Assembly: GCF_008704395.1 (NCBI RefSeq)
Contig: NZ_CP023695.1
Location: forward strand, 6,634,001-6,698,000
Direction of reading: 5' to 3'
Length of the DNA: 64,000 nucleotides
Origin: Streptomyces alboniger
Lineage (GTDB): Bacteria; Actinomycetota; Actinomycetes; Streptomycetales; Streptomycetaceae
The translations under genes and the position numbers were made by a program. This document shows, piece by piece, positions 62,111 through 64,000 of this stretch. Below the pieces are notes generated by a model. That model had not been told where the DNA came from and made no database searches. It worked only from the letters and a program-made list of their open reading frames with translations. Position 1 is the first letter of the stretch, and each line of letters begins with the position of its first letter.

Positions 62111-62392
62111 CTGGGTGCGCGTGGGCCGGAGGGGCGGGGGCTCCGCCTTCCGCGGCTCGCGGGCCACTCGGGATGCATGACGCATGGTGGCCAGCCGCGC
62201 GGAGCTGGCTCCCGGCGGCCTTCGGGCGGGACAGTCGGCCAGTGGCGGCGATGCCGTGGCATTCTGCCTCCGGAATCGGTGCGCACCGCCCGGTCCTGTC
62301 GGGACTGTACGGCGTCGTCCCTAAATGCCACGCAGCCGGAAGCCCCACCTGGTCAGGACCACGGAACCAGCCCCCCGCTCATAGGGGCGTCC

Positions 62393-62521
62393 ATGACAGA
62401 TGAGAGGGTCAGGCGAGTGAGTGAGACACCGATGAACACCCTGCAATACCGCTTTGACGGGCCAGAAGACGCCCCGGTCCTGATCCTGGGTGCCTCACTG
62501 GGTACCACCTGGCACAGGTAG
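62393..62521 (+). pseudogene. Truncated 3-oxoadipate enol-lactonase (PcaD/PcaL-like) start
   Basis: A 42-codon frame contains LQYRFDGPEDAPVLILGASL followed by GTTWH, the N-terminal strand and oxyanion segment of the beta-ketoadipate pathway enol-lactonase, and then stops. Normal proteins continue MWDRQ and about 220 further residues. The break lies next to the integrase relic, so recombination probably cut the gene. The surrounding 62111-62392 and 62522-62979 contain no gene I can support. Confidence 0.55.
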
Positions 62522-62979
62522 GCGAATGCGTCTCGTGGCGTCTAGGTAGTCCAGGTCGGGAGTGTTTGCCCTGCTTGGGTCCTTGTGGTTCAGGTGCGTC
62601 GACGCTGTTGGTGACTCGCGTGTGACTGCTGTGACTGATGTGGACCCCTGTCGGCTTGTATCCGCGGCGGTCCCTCGTGCGTCAGGTTTAGGCTAGGAAC
62701 GCGCTCGACACGCTCGGCCCGGATCCTGGCGAGGCCGTTGCACCGCTTCCTGTGGTCGGGCGTGCCTCTGATTGCCTGCTCGACTTCCTCGTGGGCGCTC
62801 GTGTCGCGTCTGGCGTCCAGGTGCGCCCGTCTGCCGAAGTCGGTACAGCCCCAGCCCTGGTCAGCTGCAGGTCGGCCCCGGATGACCAGGTGTCACAACG
62901 GCTGGGGTCCGAGCCCCGCTCCGGCGGTGGCTGGCGCAGTGACGCGCACGTGAAGTCTTGCTCCTGGGTCAGGGGTGAT

Positions 62980-63945
62980 TCAGAAGTCGGTGCCCAGCAC
63001 GGCGAGGGGGCGCCGGTCGAGCTGAGCGATGCGGACCTTCTCGCGCAGCCAGTGTGCGACTTCACCTTCCTGTTCGAGCAGGAGGACGAGTTCTCGTAGT
63101 TCACCGAGAACGATCACTCGCTGGTTCAGGGCCCGCTCGCTTTCCTTGATCGCCGGCCCGGCGAACCCGGAGGCCGATATGAACAGCGCGCGGACTTCCG
63201 AACGTCCGTAGACCCGAACGAGGTGGCGGCTCATTGCGTTGATCTCGACGGGTTCACCCCGCCACTTGATTTCCACGAGGTACTGGGCCCCGTCCATTTC
63301 CAGCGCGCCGTCGATCTGCTCGGCCACATGGCCGTCCTCGTCACGCAGGAGGAAGGATTCCCTGATCAGGACCCCCTCGGCCTTGAACACATCGTTCAGT
63401 ACGTCTTCGAGGGCGGTGCCCCGCTTCCGCGGGTCCGCTTCGTCGAAGAGTTTGGCGAGTCGGCCGCGAAGTGCTTGAAACTCCGCGCGCCGCCGAGCCA
63501 GACGTTCCGACTCGGCGGTGCGTGCCGCGAAGCGTGCTGCCCGTTCATCGTCACGCGCCTGGCTCATCCTGGTGAATGAGTCCTTGACGTTCACCAGGCT
63601 TCGCACGTTTGCCTGCAACCCTTGTGCCGGTAGTCGATCGTCCGGCCGCAGTGTGGAGAAGTCCTCGAACTCGATCGCCCGCTTGAGCAGCTCTCGTCGA
63701 ACCCCCAGGCCGGCGTCGCCTTGCTCGTTGATCTGGCTGAGCACGGTACGAACAATCTTGTATTTGCTAATCGTTGATCTGTCAGCGGCGAGCTGCTGCC
63801 GGTGTGCGGCGAGCAGCTGCTCACTGACGCCCGCTCCGCGCAAGAACCCGAGGACTCCGTCCTTGCTTCGGCTCAGCCGTGGCACCAGCTCGATCAGAAG
63901 CTCCAACAGCTCGGGAGGCCAGTGGTAGGCGTCATCGTGGGCCAT
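62980..63945 (-). CDS. PD-(D/E)XK restriction endonuclease-like protein
   Basis: A 321-residue protein. The N-terminal ~110 residues are helical (ELLIELVPRLSRSKDGVLGF, an effector-associated-domain-like start). A coiled, Arg/Ala-rich helix lies at about 115-170. The nuclease core follows, with Glu in RGTALEDVLNDVF, Asp in AEQIDGALEMDG and the EIK of YLVEIKWRGEPVE, the pattern of Mrr-type PD-(D/E)XK enzymes. The C-terminal helix may mediate oligomerisation. It could be a type IV restriction or a repair nuclease. No methyltransferase is adjacent within the window. Confidence 0.8.
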   Translation of the reverse strand: MAHDDAYHWPPELLELLIELVPRLSRSKDGVLGFLRGAGVSEQLLAAHRQQLAADRSTISKYKIVRTVLSQINEQGDAGLGVRRELLKRAIEFEDFSTLRPDDRLPAQGLQANVRSLVNVKDSFTRMSQARDDERAARFAARTAESERLARRRAEFQALRGRLAKLFDEADPRKRGTALEDVLNDVFKAEGVLIRESFLLRDEDGHVAEQIDGALEMDGAQYLVEIKWRGEPVEINAMSRHLVRVYGRSEVRALFISASGFAGPAIKESERALNQRVIVLGELRELVLLLEQEGEVAHWLREKVRIAQLDRRPLAVLGTDF

Positions 63946-64000
63946 TCGATATCCGCACCTTCACGTTGCAGCCGTTTCGCAGGCCCTTGCGGCCTGCGCT

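Noticed and set aside
62522..62979. Possible gene between the enol-lactonase fragment and the nuclease
   Set aside because: Frames on both strands are short or broken and show no domain; treated as decayed or non-coding sequence.
1..64000. CRISPR arrays, rRNA and tRNA genes
   Set aside because: No regularly spaced identical repeats with unique spacers, and no cloverleaf or rRNA-like sequence, was seen on reading.

Overview
The window is high-GC actinobacterial DNA with Streptomyces gene content, codon use and operon style. One protein fixes the lineage closely: the 199-residue product at 18639-19238 reads, as far as I can tell from memory, exactly as the puromycin N-acetyltransferase (Pac) of Streptomyces alboniger. 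The genes around it have the content, order and sizes of that organism's pur cluster. The window is therefore most likely S. alboniger chromosome or a very close relative.

Layout. (1) 1-9963: ordinary chromosomal genes: a partial gene, a histidine phosphatase, a von Willebrand A secreted/membrane pair, a dienelactone hydrolase, a MerR regulator fused to HEAT repeats followed by a second HEAT protein, a frameshifted FAD monooxygenase, an alanine-type aminotransferase divergent from an HxlR regulator, and a LysR regulator. (2) 10248-21907: the complete puromycin cluster, napH-pur7-pur10-pur6-pur4-pur5-pur3-pac-dmpM on the plus strand and pur8 converging on dmpM. ATP is oxidised at C3' (Pur10), transaminated (Pur4), stripped of pyrophosphate (Pur7) and of the last phosphate (Pur3). 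Tyrosine is then attached (step assigned to Pur6) and the molecule is masked by N-acetylation (Pac). After N- and O-methylation (Pur5, DmpM) it is exported (Pur8) and unmasked outside the cell (NapH). (3) 22118-23738: a pentapeptide-repeat protein and a HipA-like kinase. (4) 23741-32063: allantoin/purine salvage: malate synthase, a MobA-like nucleotidyltransferase, a MocR regulator, a UspA protein, AllR, allantoinase and allantoicase, with shared TTCC-N7-GGAA boxes. (5) 32129-37127: SDR, DHFR-like protein, secreted guanyl RNase, small membrane protein, two-component system, thioesterase. (6) 37161-45142: a sugar/inositol-type uptake cluster: dehydrogenase, GntR regulator, two paralogous binding lipoproteins, permease, ATPase, ROK kinase and a membrane-anchored protein. 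(7) 45461-49264: ornithine cyclodeaminase homologue, phospholipase D-like protein, SRPBCC protein and a small DUF6243-like protein.

(8) 49265-64000 is the accessory part. A relic of an NRPS adenylation domain precedes a secreted three-LamG protein. This is followed by a 2.3-kresidue secreted RHS polymorphic toxin with a HINT domain and a short C-terminal toxin, and then a small gene in the immunity position. Past a strong terminator lie a decayed tyrosine integrase, a truncated 3-oxoadipate enol-lactonase fragment and a PD-(D/E)XK nuclease gene, which looks like the scar of an integrated element.

Two observations deserve most attention. Pur6, assigned to tyrosine-aminonucleoside ligation, shows a caspase/CHAT-like His-Gly and Asn-Ala-Cys layout plus a zinc ribbon rather than any ligase motif. 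The RHS toxin carries an unassigned C-terminal domain next to a candidate immunity gene. Several regulators also have clear candidate operators (HxlR, AllR, MocR, GntR), and pur10 and pur6 carry the rare TTA codon.
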